This document shows positions 1 through 4,569 of a stretch of DNA of 5,734 nt, piece by piece (the stretch's first letter is position 1; every line of letters begins with the position of its first letter). The position numbers were made by a program, and so were the translations under genes. The notes beneath the pieces are model-generated. The model worked only from the letters and a program-made list of their open reading frames with translations, did no database searches and had not been told where the DNA came from. The stretch comes from Pseudomonadota bacterium (GTDB lineage: Bacteria; Pseudomonadota; Gammaproteobacteria; Burkholderiales; Ferrovaceae), in NCBI GenBank assembly GCA_021804705.1, contig JAJZHC010000092.1, forward strand, positions 1 through 5,734, written 5' to 3'.

Positions 1-50
1 GCGGAAACCAGCAGGAATTTGACCAGGGAACGATTGTCAGAGGTGGGCAT
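1..50 (-). CDS. Partial ORF running off left edge; possible membrane protein N-terminus
   Basis: Reading from the ATG complement at 48-50 the frame begins MPTSDNRSLVKFLLVS and is open to the window edge. It is a short polar, basic-ended head followed by the start of a hydrophobic stretch, as expected for a membrane protein with a cytoplasmic N-terminus. There is no clear Shine-Dalgarno before this ATG. The same frame is open upstream to about position 162, with GTG codons at 63-65, 90-92 and 111-113, so the true start may be further back. It lies on the same strand as, and downstream of, the 43-residue membrane protein gene, with about 150 bases between. I infer a possible two-gene unit. With only 16 codons visible no family can be assigned. 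A respiratory oxidase subunit would fit the SCO1 neighbour but this is speculation. Confidence 0.4.
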   Translation of the reverse strand, partial: MPTSDNRSLVKFLLVS

Positions 51-155
51 GGGGAGGCAGATCACATCAGGTGCAGCGTTTTCAGGAAACACAGAACTTT
101 CAGACCACCTCACTGCGTGGACCGTTCCACCCTGGCAGGATTTCTTTGAAATGCA

Positions 156-186
156 CCATCAGGCCGTTTGATAAAAGGCCTGATGG
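156..186. repeat. Perfect 10-bp inverted repeat (hairpin) downstream of the small membrane protein gene
   Basis: CCATCAGGCC at 156-165 is the exact reverse complement of GGCCTGATGG at 177-186, with an 11-base loop. On the minus strand it starts 14 bases after the stop codon of the 43-residue ORF and precedes the next minus-strand frame. Neither side is followed at once by a T-run on the transcript (the plus-strand T-run at 214-220 is 27 bases away), so it is not a textbook intrinsic terminator. A weak terminator, or a 3'-end stabilising or processing hairpin that sets unequal expression of the two genes, would fit. Confidence 0.5.
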
Positions 187-200
187 CTAGGGATCGCTTG

Positions 201-332
201 TTACTGCTTGCTGTTTTTTTCAACGAGGCCAAGCCCCATGGCGCCCAAATTCCAGGAAGCCAGAATGCCACCCACGAACAGGATGATCGGGATAATCATG
301 AAACCCTGATCCATAATGTCTTTAACTTCCAT
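201..332 (-). CDS. Small single-span membrane protein, 43 aa, unknown family
   Basis: The frame starts at the ATG complement of 330-332 and ends at TAA (201-203). It encodes 43 residues: an acidic/polar head MEVKDIMDQG, one hydrophobic span at about residues 11-34 (MIIPIILFVGGILASWNLG and onward, glycine-rich), and a charged tail VEKNSKQ. A strong Shine-Dalgarno, GAGGGGG on the minus strand (338-344), sits 5 bases before the ATG, which together with the membrane-protein composition makes it a convincing gene despite its length. By the positive-inside rule the basic C-terminal tail suggests a cytoplasmic C-terminus. It is divergent from the SUMF1-like/SCO1 pair and followed by a hairpin and another minus-strand frame. 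I do not recognise the family. It does not look like CydX or CcoQ. Being near an SCO1 gene, a small subunit or assembly factor of a respiratory complex is a reasonable hypothesis, not a demonstrated one. Confidence 0.72.
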   Translation of the reverse strand: MEVKDIMDQGFMIIPIILFVGGILASWNLGAMGLGLVEKNSKQ

Positions 333-337
333 TACAA

Positions 338-344
338 CCCCCTC
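338..344 (-). promoter_or_regulatory. Ribosome binding site of the 43-aa membrane protein
   Basis: GAGGGGG read on the minus strand, 5 bases before the ATG at 332. This is the main evidence that the short ORF is translated and fixes its start. Confidence 0.65.
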
Positions 345-421
345 GATTTGTAGTGTTTTTCAAAGTCACGCCCACCAATCCCCCTCCAAGTGGGCAAGCC
401 ATGGTACCAAAAGCGTGGAGA

Positions 422-450
422 TTGAGCAAACCCCGATGCTGGGCTACACT
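422..450 (+). promoter_or_regulatory. Candidate sigma-70 promoter for the SUMF1-like/SCO1 unit
   Basis: TTGAGC (422-427) matches 4 of 6 positions of TTGACA. A 17-base spacer follows, then TACACT (445-450), which matches TATAAT at 4 of 6 including the key first, second and last bases. Transcription would start near 457, giving a leader of about 37 bases that includes the purine-rich ribosome binding site. The same TACACT hexamer occurs before tsaC. Prediction from consensus only. Confidence 0.4.
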
Positions 451-480
451 GGGGCACCCACGAAAATCACATTACAAAAG

Positions 481-490
481 GGGAGGGGAG
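481..490 (+). promoter_or_regulatory. Ribosome binding site deciding the start of the SUMF1-like gene
   Basis: GGGAGGGGAG lies 3 bases before the ATG at 494, with GGGAGG at 481-486 in the usual spacing. It favours 494 over the in-frame GTG at 353, which lacks such a site and would bury the signal peptide. Confidence 0.65.
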
Positions 491-493
491 AAC

Positions 494-1252
494 ATGCTAA
501 GAGTGTTGGCGTTGCTGGCGGGGTTGGGACTCGGGATGATCGTGAACGGGGTATACGCAGCCAGTGTACTGCACGATTGCCCGGATTGTCCTGATATGGT
601 TGCGCTGCCAGCAGGGAGTTTCATGATGGGCGAAGGGGACAAGGATACCCATAAGGTGACCTTCTCGAAGCCTTTTGCGCTGGCCACCACGCTGGTGACG
701 CAGGGTCAATGGCAGGCAATCATGGGCAACAACCCCAGCGAGTTCGTCAACTGTGGCAGCAAATGCCCGGTAGAAAACGTCAGCTGGGATGATGTGCAGA
801 TTTTCATCCTGCGTCTGAATGCCAAAACGGGAAAGCATTACCGGTTGCCCTCTGAGGCCGAATGGGAATACGGCTGCAAGGCAGCTGCACTGGCAACTTA
901 TTGCGGCGGCAACGACCTCGACCAGGTGGCCTGGTATGAAGAGAACAGCGGCAACAGTACCCATCCTGTGGCGGCCAAGAAGGCCAACGCCTGGGGGCTG
1001 TATGACATGAGTGGCAACGTCTGGGAATGGGTGGAAGATTGTTACCACGACACCCTGCAGGGAGCGCCGGCCAATGGCACCGCATGGGCCCAGAACCCGT
1101 ATCCCCAGTTTACGCAAACCTGCCTGTCGCGCGTGGTGCGGGGCGGCTCCTGGCAGAACCCTGCCACCGACCTCATCGTCGTGCGCCGCAGTGCGGATGA
1201 CCCCTCCGTGCGTGTCCACAGCATCGGTTTCAGGCTCGCCCGCAGCCTGTGA
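494..1252 (+). CDS. Secreted SUMF1/formylglycine-generating-enzyme-fold protein lacking the catalytic cysteines
   Basis: 252 residues. A Sec signal peptide is visible at 1-22 (hydrophobic core LALLAGLGLGMIVNG, cleavage probably VYA|AS). The rest is a single FGE-sulfatase (SUMF1) domain: entry motif DMVALPAGSFMMG (34-46), VTQGQWQAIMG (68-78), PVENVSWDDV (92-101), YRLPSEAEWEYGC (116-128), GLYDMSGNVWEWVEDC (168-183), VVRGGSW (214-220) and terminal IGFRLAR (244-250). True FGE enzymes oxidise a sulfatase cysteine using a copper-binding cysteine pair (CYRYRC-type motif after GGS) and normally end GFRC. Here no cysteine follows residue 210, so formylglycine formation is unlikely. The protein instead has eight cysteines at 29, 32, 87, 91, 128, 137, 183 and 210, including CPDC just after the signal peptide, which suggests disulfides or metal binding in the periplasm. 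The domain family also includes NirV, PvdO and EgtB-like proteins. The stop overlaps the start of the SCO1 gene (GTGA), implying co-translation. A longer in-frame start at 353 is rejected. The family is certain; the role is unknown. Confidence 0.9.
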   Translation: MLRVLALLAGLGLGMIVNGVYAASVLHDCPDCPDMVALPAGSFMMGEGDKDTHKVTFSKPFALATTLVTQGQWQAIMGNNPSEFVNCGSKCPVENVSWDDVQIFILRLNAKTGKHYRLPSEAEWEYGCKAAALATYCGGNDLDQVAWYEENSGNSTHPVAAKKANAWGLYDMSGNVWEWVEDCYHDTLQGAPANGTAWAQNPYPQFTQTCLSRVVRGGSWQNPATDLIVVRRSADDPSVRVHSIGFRLARSL

Positions 1253-1869
1253 AACGCAGCACCCTGCTGGTATTGACCGCAGCAGCGGTGCTACTGCTGC
1301 TGGCGGGGGCGTTCTGGCTGTCCCACGGATTTCGGGGGCCGGCCCCGGTGCTGGGCCCTACGGTCAACCTGCTCGATGACGGGCGTCCGCTGCCCGAATT
1401 TCATTTGCCTTCCACCCAGGGGGAGTTTTCCAATGCCACGCTGCAGGGGCATTGGACCTTCGTGCTGTTTGGTTATACGCATTGTCCCGATGTCTGTCCC
1501 ACCAGCCTCGCACTCCTCTCGCAAGTGACGCATCAGTTGCAGGAAAAAACGACGCCGCCCCGGGTGGTGTTCGTTTCGGTAGATGCCCCGCGCGACAGTG
1601 TCGAGCTGCTGAAACGGTATGTCCCGGCCTTCAATCCGGCGTTCATCGGGGCAACGGGTAGCGATGCGGCGCTCAAGGCGTTGACGCGCGATCTCGGGGT
1701 TTATTACGTACGCAACGTGGACGAGGTGCCAGGGGGCAGCAGCTATAGCGTAGACCACACCAGTTCGTTCTTTTTGATAGCCCCAGACGGCAGCCTGCGC
1801 GCCGTATTCCAGTTGCCTCAGGATGCCTCACAGATGGCACGCGATACCGCCGTCATCATGGCGCGTTGA
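1249..1869 (+). CDS. sco1: SCO1/SenC family copper chaperone for cytochrome oxidase assembly
   Basis: 206 residues from a GTG start that overlaps the upstream stop by 4 bp; there is no clear Shine-Dalgarno, so translational coupling is likely. An N-terminal signal anchor spans about residues 5-24, then a thioredoxin-fold periplasmic domain. The copper ligands of the family are present: CPDVC (Cys79, Cys83, the CxxxC motif, within FGYTHCPDVCPTS) and the distal His170 in SVDHTSSFFLI. Other family blocks are FVSVDAPRDSVELLKRYV (108-125) and LGVYYVRN (149-156). The usual family form of the middle block is VDPERDT, here VDAPRDS, a mild variant. SCO proteins deliver copper to, or reduce the cysteines of, the CuA site of oxidase subunit II and act in some bacteria with other copper or redox targets. 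No oxidase structural gene is visible in the window, so the client is unknown. The gene converges on the BPSS1780-family gene with 6 bp between stops. Confidence 0.95.
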   Translation: MKRSTLLVLTAAAVLLLLAGAFWLSHGFRGPAPVLGPTVNLLDDGRPLPEFHLPSTQGEFSNATLQGHWTFVLFGYTHCPDVCPTSLALLSQVTHQLQEKTTPPRVVFVSVDAPRDSVELLKRYVPAFNPAFIGATGSDAALKALTRDLGVYYVRNVDEVPGGSSYSVDHTSSFFLIAPDGSLRAVFQLPQDASQMARDTAVIMAR

Positions 1870-1874
1870 GCGCC
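1860..1874. terminator. Small GC hairpin between convergent genes, possible weak terminator
   Basis: GGCGC (1860-1864) and GCGCC (1870-1874) form a perfect 5-bp stem with a 5-base loop that holds the SCO1 gene's stop codon. On the other strand it starts just after the stop of the BPSS1780-family gene. No T-tract follows on either strand, so efficient intrinsic termination is doubtful. Confidence 0.22.
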
Positions 1875-1875
1875 C

Positions 1876-2652
1876 TCACTCCACCCGTGTCCAGCGACTG
1901 TCTTCGAGGTCGATGACGTCGCTGAAGATGTCGCGATACGAGGCATAGACCGCAGCAATGATGGTGGGAATGCCCATCATGAACAACAGGATTCCCAGCA
2001 CCGGTACGGCAAACGCTGCGGTGACGAGCGCCATCAGCAGTGCGCCCATGCCCACTGAATAGGCCAGGAAGGGCAGCGTGTTGATGAGGCAGGCCTTGCC
2101 GCTGAGGGAGAGCGCCTGGCTTGTGGTCATGTCGCTGAACACCAGGAGCGCCGGTGCAAACCAGCCCAGCATGAGCAGGATCACCTGAATGATCGCCAGC
2201 GTGATGAACATGGGTGTGAGATCGGAAACCAGCAACTGCAACTGTTCCAGATTGCCCGTACCATCCATGGACAGGGTCTGCAGTTCAATCATGCGCTGTC
2301 CTCCCCAGACCAGCAATATCGTGGTCAGGATGAGCTCTCCCAGCACGTTGATGCCCCCCAGGGTGATGAGGCGGGCCGGTTTGTTGCGAAAACCGGCAAA
2401 AAGATGTCCCGCCGTCATGGACTGGCCGTTTTCGATGGCCCTGCAGCCTGCCATCAGTCCGGCAAACAGGATGGGCAGCATCAGCGAAAACAGGATGGGC
2501 CCGATGGCGATGATCATGCTGCACAGGAGGGTGAAGCCAAACCACAGCGTGATGACTTTCATCCAGCCAAAGGGGCTTTGAAAGACCAGCTGGAAACCTT
2601 CGGAAATCCAGTAAAACCCACGAATGAAGGGGACGCGGCGGGGTGAGGTCAT
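1876..2652 (-). CDS. BPSS1780-family inner membrane protein
   Basis: 258 residues with about six hydrophobic segments (near 31-50, 53-70, 95-116, 148-172, 188-212 and 214-238) and short charged loops. Family-like features are the N-terminal block YWISEGFQLVFQSPFGW (14-30) and the C-terminal AAVYASYRDIF (233-243), typical of the BPSS1780 family of betaproteobacterial membrane proteins. No catalytic motif is visible and the family has no established function. The ATG at 2652 overlaps the thrB stop as ATGA and lacks a good Shine-Dalgarno, so it is probably translated by coupling to thrB. It is the last gene of the DUF2782-thrB unit. The functional link to threonine synthesis, if any, is unknown. 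Confidence 0.85.
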   Translation of the reverse strand: MTSPRRVPFIRGFYWISEGFQLVFQSPFGWMKVITLWFGFTLLCSMIIAIGPILFSLMLPILFAGLMAGCRAIENGQSMTAGHLFAGFRNKPARLITLGGINVLGELILTTILLVWGGQRMIELQTLSMDGTGNLEQLQLLVSDLTPMFITLAIIQVILLMLGWFAPALLVFSDMTTSQALSLSGKACLINTLPFLAYSVGMGALLMALVTAAFAVPVLGILLFMMGIPTIIAAVYASYRDIFSDVIDLEDSRWTRVE

Positions 2653-3590
2653 AGGGGCCAGGGACTTGGTTTCTCAATGTGATGATGCAGGATACGCTCA
2701 AACCAGGAGGGATCGTGAGGATGGATGATCTCGCCCGGGCGGGGCAGGTGCAAGTCGAACAAACGGGACAGCCAGAAGCGGAGTGCGCCGGCGCGCAGCA
2801 TGACCGGCCAGGCATCCCGTTCCACGGCCGATACCGTGCGCCGGGTCTGGTAGGCCCCCACGAGGGCCTGCACGCGTTGGGGGTCCAGTACGGCTTCTGG
2901 TGTCATGCACCAGTCGTTGACGACAATGGCGAGGTCGTACAGCCAGGCATCCGTGCCCGCAAAATAGAAGTCGATGACGCCGCCTACGCGTTCGCCATCA
3001 AACAGCACATTGTCCCGGAACAAATCAGCGTGGATGGCCCCGCGCGGCAATGCATCGAAGCGATGCGCAGTCTGGAAGACCAGCTCGCGCGTCAGCAGCT
3101 CATTTTGTGCGGCATCCAGAAATGGCCTGACTTTGGCTGCCGTGGCAAGCCACCATGAGGGCCCGCGGGGGTTGGACAGGTTGGCGGCGTAGTCAGACGC
3201 GGCCTGGTGCAGGCGTGCCACCTGGTCGCCAAAAGCACGGCAATGGATGATGCTGGGCGCCATTTGCGATTGACCCGAGAGGCGCGTGACGAGGCTTGCG
3301 GGTTTGCCGCACAACAGGTCAAAAAACTGTCCTTGCCGGTTGGGTATCGGCCGCGGGCAGGGAATGTCCCGTCGTGCCAGGTGATCCATCAGATTGAGGT
3401 AATAGGGCAGTTCGGCAGGTTGCAGCTTTTCAAACAGGGTGAGGACAAAACGGCCTTGGTCAGTGGTGACGAAATAATTGGTGTTTTCAATGCCGGCAGC
3501 AATGGCTGTCTGCTCCTGCAGGGTGCCGACAGAATACTGGGTCAGCCACTGGGACAGGGCTTCGCGGGATACGGGAGTGAATACAGCCAT
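2649..3590 (-). CDS. thrB: Homoserine kinase, APH-fold (class II) ThrB
   Basis: 313 residues, the normal length of this family. It phosphorylates homoserine with ATP to O-phosphohomoserine, the step before threonine synthase, in the cytoplasm. The start MAVFTPVSREALSQWLTQYSV, the segment GIENTNYFVTTDQGRFVLTL (33-52, the glycine-rich nucleotide loop and beta strands), VTRLSGQ (101-107), the kinase catalytic loop HADLFRDN (His187 to Asn194, with the HxDxxxxN pattern) and VIDFYFAG (Asp207, metal-binding DFG equivalent) are all present. This is the aminoglycoside-phosphotransferase-like type, unrelated to the GHMP-type ThrB of E. coli. It lies 11 bp after the DUF2782 gene and overlaps the BPSS1780-family gene by 4 bp. 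The Shine-Dalgarno is weak, suggesting translation coupled to the gene before it. The enzyme appears complete. Confidence 0.95.
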   Translation of the reverse strand: MAVFTPVSREALSQWLTQYSVGTLQEQTAIAAGIENTNYFVTTDQGRFVLTLFEKLQPAELPYYLNLMDHLARRDIPCPRPIPNRQGQFFDLLCGKPASLVTRLSGQSQMAPSIIHCRAFGDQVARLHQAASDYAANLSNPRGPSWWLATAAKVRPFLDAAQNELLTRELVFQTAHRFDALPRGAIHADLFRDNVLFDGERVGGVIDFYFAGTDAWLYDLAIVVNDWCMTPEAVLDPQRVQALVGAYQTRRTVSAVERDAWPVMLRAGALRFWLSRLFDLHLPRPGEIIHPHDPSWFERILHHHIEKPSPWPL

Positions 3591-3601
3591 GGATCGGGGC
3601 T

Positions 3602-3949
3602 TCAGAACTCCAGGATCACCCAGCGGGGCACCTGCACTGGTGTGGGATCTGGGCCATCGTATCGGCGCCAGACGTTGGCGCCCTGGTCATCGATGAGGTA
3701 GTAGGGTGCCCCGACTTTGGGAGTCACCTTGATTTTGTAAAGGCGCCCGTTGATGCGGTACTCCTCGAAGGTGGTGCTGTCGTGTTCGACGATGGTCACT
3801 TGAGGCTCGGCTGTCGACGCATCAGCGCCCACCTGGGGCGGGGGCGGCGCATCGTCAGGAATGGGCTCAAGATTGTCAGGACGGGCAGCCTGGACAACAA
3901 GCGGCAGGGCGGCCAGTAGCAAAATCAGGGGGCGGATGTAGAATCTCAT
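3602..3949 (-). CDS. DUF2782 periplasmic protein
   Basis: 115 residues. A Sec signal peptide covers 1-21 (MRFYIRPLILLLAALPLVVQA, cleavage VQA|AR). A proline/aspartate-rich linker follows at about 23-50. The conserved DUF2782 core runs from VTIVEHDSTTFEEYRINGRL (51-70) through YKIKVTPKVGAPYYLIDDQG (71-90) and VWRRYDG to the terminal PRWVILEF. There are no cysteines and no enzymatic motif. The family is found beside thrB in Betaproteobacteria and some Gammaproteobacteria; its function is not established. It is the first gene of the unit with thrB 11 bp downstream. No Shine-Dalgarno precedes the ATG at 3949, which agrees with the proposed leaderless or near-leaderless transcript (see the promoter entry). 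Confidence 0.88.
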   Translation of the reverse strand: MRFYIRPLILLLAALPLVVQAARPDNLEPIPDDAPPPPQVGADASTAEPQVTIVEHDSTTFEEYRINGRLYKIKVTPKVGAPYYLIDDQGANVWRRYDGPDPTPVQVPRWVILEF

Positions 3950-3955
3950 GGTTTG

Positions 3956-3964
3956 ATTCTAACA
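3956..3964 (-). promoter_or_regulatory. Extended -10 element for the DUF2782-thrB operon, positioned for a leaderless mRNA
   Basis: Minus strand TGTTAGAAT is a TGnTATAAT-type extended -10 with one mismatch in the hexamer (TAGAAT, 3956-3961). Only six bases separate it from the ATG at 3949, so the usual start point would fall on or next to the start codon. A weak -35 match (TGTACC, 3980-3985) is 18 bases upstream. Consensus-based only. Confidence 0.4.
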
Positions 3965-3987
3965 GTCTGGCCCCTATTCGGTACACT
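3959..3987 (+). promoter_or_regulatory. tsaC: Candidate sigma-70 promoter for tsaC, positioned for a leaderless mRNA
   Basis: CTAACA (3959-3964, 4 of 6 matches to TTGACA), a 17-base spacer, and TACACT (3982-3987, 4 of 6). The -10 ends six bases before the ATG at 3994, and no Shine-Dalgarno is present there. Its -35 overlaps the -10 of the opposing promoter, so the two would compete for polymerase. Consensus-based only. Confidence 0.4.
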
Positions 3988-3993
3988 GTAACC

Positions 3994-4569
3994 ATGCAAC
4001 GACTCCATGAAGCTCCTCGTGCCCTGCGCGCCTACCTGCGACGCGGGGGATTGATCGCCTACGCCACCCAGGCGGTGTTTGGTCTGGGTTGTGATCCCGG
4101 CAGTCCGCGCGGGGTGCGACGCCTGCTGGCATTGAAGCGACGCCCGGCGCATAAGGGGCTGATCGTCATCGCCGACAAGGCAGAACGTCTGGCGCGATTC
4201 CACCAACCCCTGACGCCCGTGCAACAACACCGTGCCCATAGCCGCTGGCCGGGAGCCCACACCTGGTTGATGCCGGCGGCAGCGCGCACGCCGGTGGTGC
4301 TGCGGGGGCGGCACCGGCAACCCGGACAGGCGCCGCGCATCGCCCTAAGGGTGGATGCTCATCCCGATGCCGTAGCGCTTTGCCGCCACCTCAAGATGGC
4401 CCTGGTGTCCACCAGCGCCAACCGCGCGGGACGGCGCCCGTTGAAGAGTGCGCGTGCCTGTCAGCGCCAGTTTGGAGGGCAGGTGAGGGTGATACCAGGA
4501 AGGGTGAAGGCACATTGTCGGCCCTCCACCATTGCGGATCTGTTGAGCGATCAGGTGTTCAGGTCTTGA
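3994..4569 (+). CDS. tsaC: TsaC/YrdC-type L-threonylcarbamoyladenylate synthase, variant active-site motif
   Basis: 191 residues, the length of E. coli TsaC (YrdC), lacking the extra Sua5 domain. TsaC makes threonylcarbamoyl-AMP from threonine, bicarbonate and ATP for the t6A37 modification of ANN-decoding tRNAs. Recognisable blocks: LIAYATQAVFGLGCDPGS (20-37), LLALKRRPAHKGLIVIA (44-60, with the K-x-R-x3-K substrate-binding pattern), SRWPGAHTWLMPA (83-95), IALRVDAHP (116-124), LVSTSANRAG (137-146) and CRPSTIADLL (175-184). Compared with the usual AYPTEAV and WPGPVT, this copy has AYATQAV (Pro to Ala, Glu to Gln) and WPGAHT, and is unusually rich in Arg and His. These changes touch the conserved nucleotide/threonine pocket. 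Either a divergent functional TsaC or a paralog is possible. It is divergent from the DUF2782-thrB operon and its end overlaps purD by 11 bp tail to tail. Confidence 0.88.
   Translation: MQRLHEAPRALRAYLRRGGLIAYATQAVFGLGCDPGSPRGVRRLLALKRRPAHKGLIVIADKAERLARFHQPLTPVQQHRAHSRWPGAHTWLMPAAARTPVVLRGRHRQPGQAPRIALRVDAHPDAVALCRHLKMALVSTSANRAGRRPLKSARACQRQFGGQVRVIPGRVKAHCRPSTIADLLSDQVFRS

Noticed and set aside
214..220. Run of seven T on the plus strand as part of an intrinsic terminator
   Set aside because: It is 27 bases from the hairpin at 156-186 and falls in the lysine/asparagine codons (read as AAA AAC) at the 3' end of the 43-aa gene on the other strand.
168..353. 61-codon plus-strand open frame starting inside the hairpin
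   Set aside because: It is antisense to the 43-aa membrane protein, which has the RBS and sensible protein features; this frame has neither.
338..430. A sigma-70 promoter for the 43-aa gene
   Set aside because: A TACAAAT -10-like stretch on the minus strand lies just upstream of the RBS, but no -35 with proper spacing could be matched, so no promoter is called.
353..493. In-frame N-terminal extension of the SUMF1-like gene from a GTG at 353
   Set aside because: It has no ribosome binding site, would overlap the predicted promoter, and would put the signal peptide inside the protein. The ATG at 494 has a strong RBS and a clean signal peptide.
316..594. 92-codon plus-strand frame overlapping the SUMF1 promoter and start
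   Set aside because: No RBS, no family, and it crosses the promoter region and coding sequence of the SUMF1-like gene in another frame.
497..1219. 240-codon minus-strand open frame
   Set aside because: It is antisense to the well-supported SUMF1 domain, has no recognisable domain, and its composition is that of a frame shadow in GC-rich DNA.
3207..3701. 164-codon plus-strand open frame
   Set aside because: It is antisense to the start of thrB and the end of the DUF2782 gene and shows no domain; a shadow of the two real genes.
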